64,000 nucleotides of DNA from an uncultured Cohaesibacter sp. Lineage in GTDB: Bacteria > Pseudomonadota > Alphaproteobacteria > Rhizobiales > Cohaesibacteraceae. Positions within the stretch are counted from its first letter, which is position 1; the number at the start of each line of letters is the position of its first letter. The stretch lies in assembly GCF_963662805.1 (NCBI RefSeq), contig NZ_OY759877.1, positions 121,466 through 185,465 of the forward strand, given 5' to 3'. Positions 63,257 to 64,000 of this stretch are shown here, in pieces. The position numbers and the translations under genes are program-made. Below the pieces are notes generated by a model. The model was not told where the DNA came from and made no database searches. It saw nothing but the letters and a program-made list of their open reading frames with translations.

Positions 63257-64000
63257 TTACACGCCGATTAGACGTGGCAGGAACAGCGTCAGTTCCGGAA
63301 TATAGGTGACGAGCATCAACACGCCGAACAGCACCAGGAAGACCGGAAGCAGGAACGGTATGATCTTCTCGATCTTGGTTTCACCCACTGCCCGCACCGA
63401 CGAACAGTACGCAGCCGACCGGTGGTGTGATGTTGCCGATCCCGAGGTTGAAGATCATCATCACGCCGAAGTGGATTGGATCCATTCCGAAACATGTCGG
63501 GTGCAGATCGGCAGCAGGATCGGAGTGAAGATCAGGATCGCAGGCGTTGCATCCATGAAGGTGCCAAGGATGAGCAGCGAGATGTTGATGATCAGCAGCA
63601 GAAACGATGCGGTTATTGGTCAGTTCCAGAAGCATTTGACCGATCATCTGCGGGATCTGGGCATAGGCCATGATCCAGCTCATCAGACTGGAGACTGCGA
63701 CGAGGAAGAGAATGACGCCAGTCGTCAAAAGCCGTATCGCTCAGGGTCTGCAGCAGCATCTTGGTGTTGATGGTTCTGTAGTAGAGTGACAGCAGCAGGC
63801 TGTAGACAACGGCGACGGCCGCGCCTTCGGTTGCCGTGAACACGCCACCCAACAATACCGCCCATCACGATCACGATCAGCATCAGGGCAGGGACTGCAT
63901 CCCAGAAAAACCTTCAGCATTTCCATCGGTGTGCGGTTGGCCTTCTCGGTCGGCAGGTTGTATTTCTTTGCCATGAAGTAGGGCGACAACCATCACTGCC
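63257..64000 (-). CDS. TRAP transporter large permease (DctM), partial and frameshifted
   Basis: The C-terminal part of a DctM protein; the start lies beyond the right edge. Fragments in three frames give YFMAKKYNLPTEKANRTPME, GGVFTATEGAAVAVVYSLLL, TTGVILFLVAVSSLMSWIMA, MDPIHFGVMMIFNLGIGNIT and PPVGCVLFVGA, and the tail LVTYIPELTLFLPRLIGV ends at the TAA at 63257. Several single-base insertions, mostly in short runs (e.g. near 63404, 63610 and 63720), split the frame. The gene is 126 bp upstream of the GH4 start on the same strand, so transporter and glycosidase probably belong to one operon for uptake and cleavage of an oligosaccharide or glycoside. Confidence 0.8.

Overview
The window looks like chromosomal DNA of a heterotrophic, probably marine or host-associated alphaproteobacterium of the Hyphomicrobiales/Rhizobiales type. 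Supporting signs are the dapA-smpB pair, a candidate RirA/Fur-type iron box, two initiator tRNAs whose anticodon stem has the A-U/G-C/G-C pattern instead of three G-C pairs, and the number of TRAP, TTT and ABC importers. A Cohaesibacter-like organism would fit, but I cannot fix the genus from the sequence alone.

Layout. 1-3 kb: response regulator (cut by the left edge), NAD kinase, CutA, a DJ-1/PfpI protein and a ribbon-helix-helix protein. 3.3-8.8 kb: a complete dppABCDF dipeptide ABC operon with a terminator hairpin between dppA and dppB and another at the end. 9-14.4 kb: GMC oxidoreductase, alpha/beta hydrolase with a very acidic tail, soluble lytic transglycosylase. 14.6-16.4 kb: dapA, smpB, initiator tRNA. 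17-19.8 kb: two short-chain-type reductases divergent from an AraC regulator.

19.8-45.7 kb is an accessory-looking stretch bounded by two ~122-bp direct repeats. It holds (i) a GntR-regulated catabolic set with two unrelated importers (TAXI-TRAP and tripartite tricarboxylate TctBCA), a cupin, a DapA-family aldolase and a 2-hydroxyacid dehydrogenase; (ii) a livMHGF/binding-protein/amidase/AEC-carrier operon divergent from two overlapping LysR genes and a hydantoinase-like amidohydrolase; (iii) a 1.1-kb gene-free junction with the 3' half of a tRNA-Arg and a relic of the tRNA-fMet end; (iv) a sulfotransferase followed by a Gly-rich autotransporter.

45.8-52.2 kb: a TRAP (DctPQM), HpcH/HpaI aldolase and FGGY kinase operon with a divergent LysR gene. 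52.5 kb: second initiator tRNA. 52.9-61 kb: an iron-uptake operon equivalent to the Campylobacter Cj1658-Cj1664 (FTR1/P19) set, preceded by a candidate RirA/Fur box. 61-64 kb: small cytochrome c, a transporter remnant, a glycoside hydrolase family 4 gene and a TRAP large permease running off the right edge.

Frameshifts. Single-base frame changes interrupt tctA, the AEC carrier, the Liv-type binding protein and the first iron ABC permease. The last ~1.5 kb has many +1 indels, mostly in homopolymer runs. Because the coding on both sides stays intact, sequencing or assembly error is as likely as real gene inactivation.
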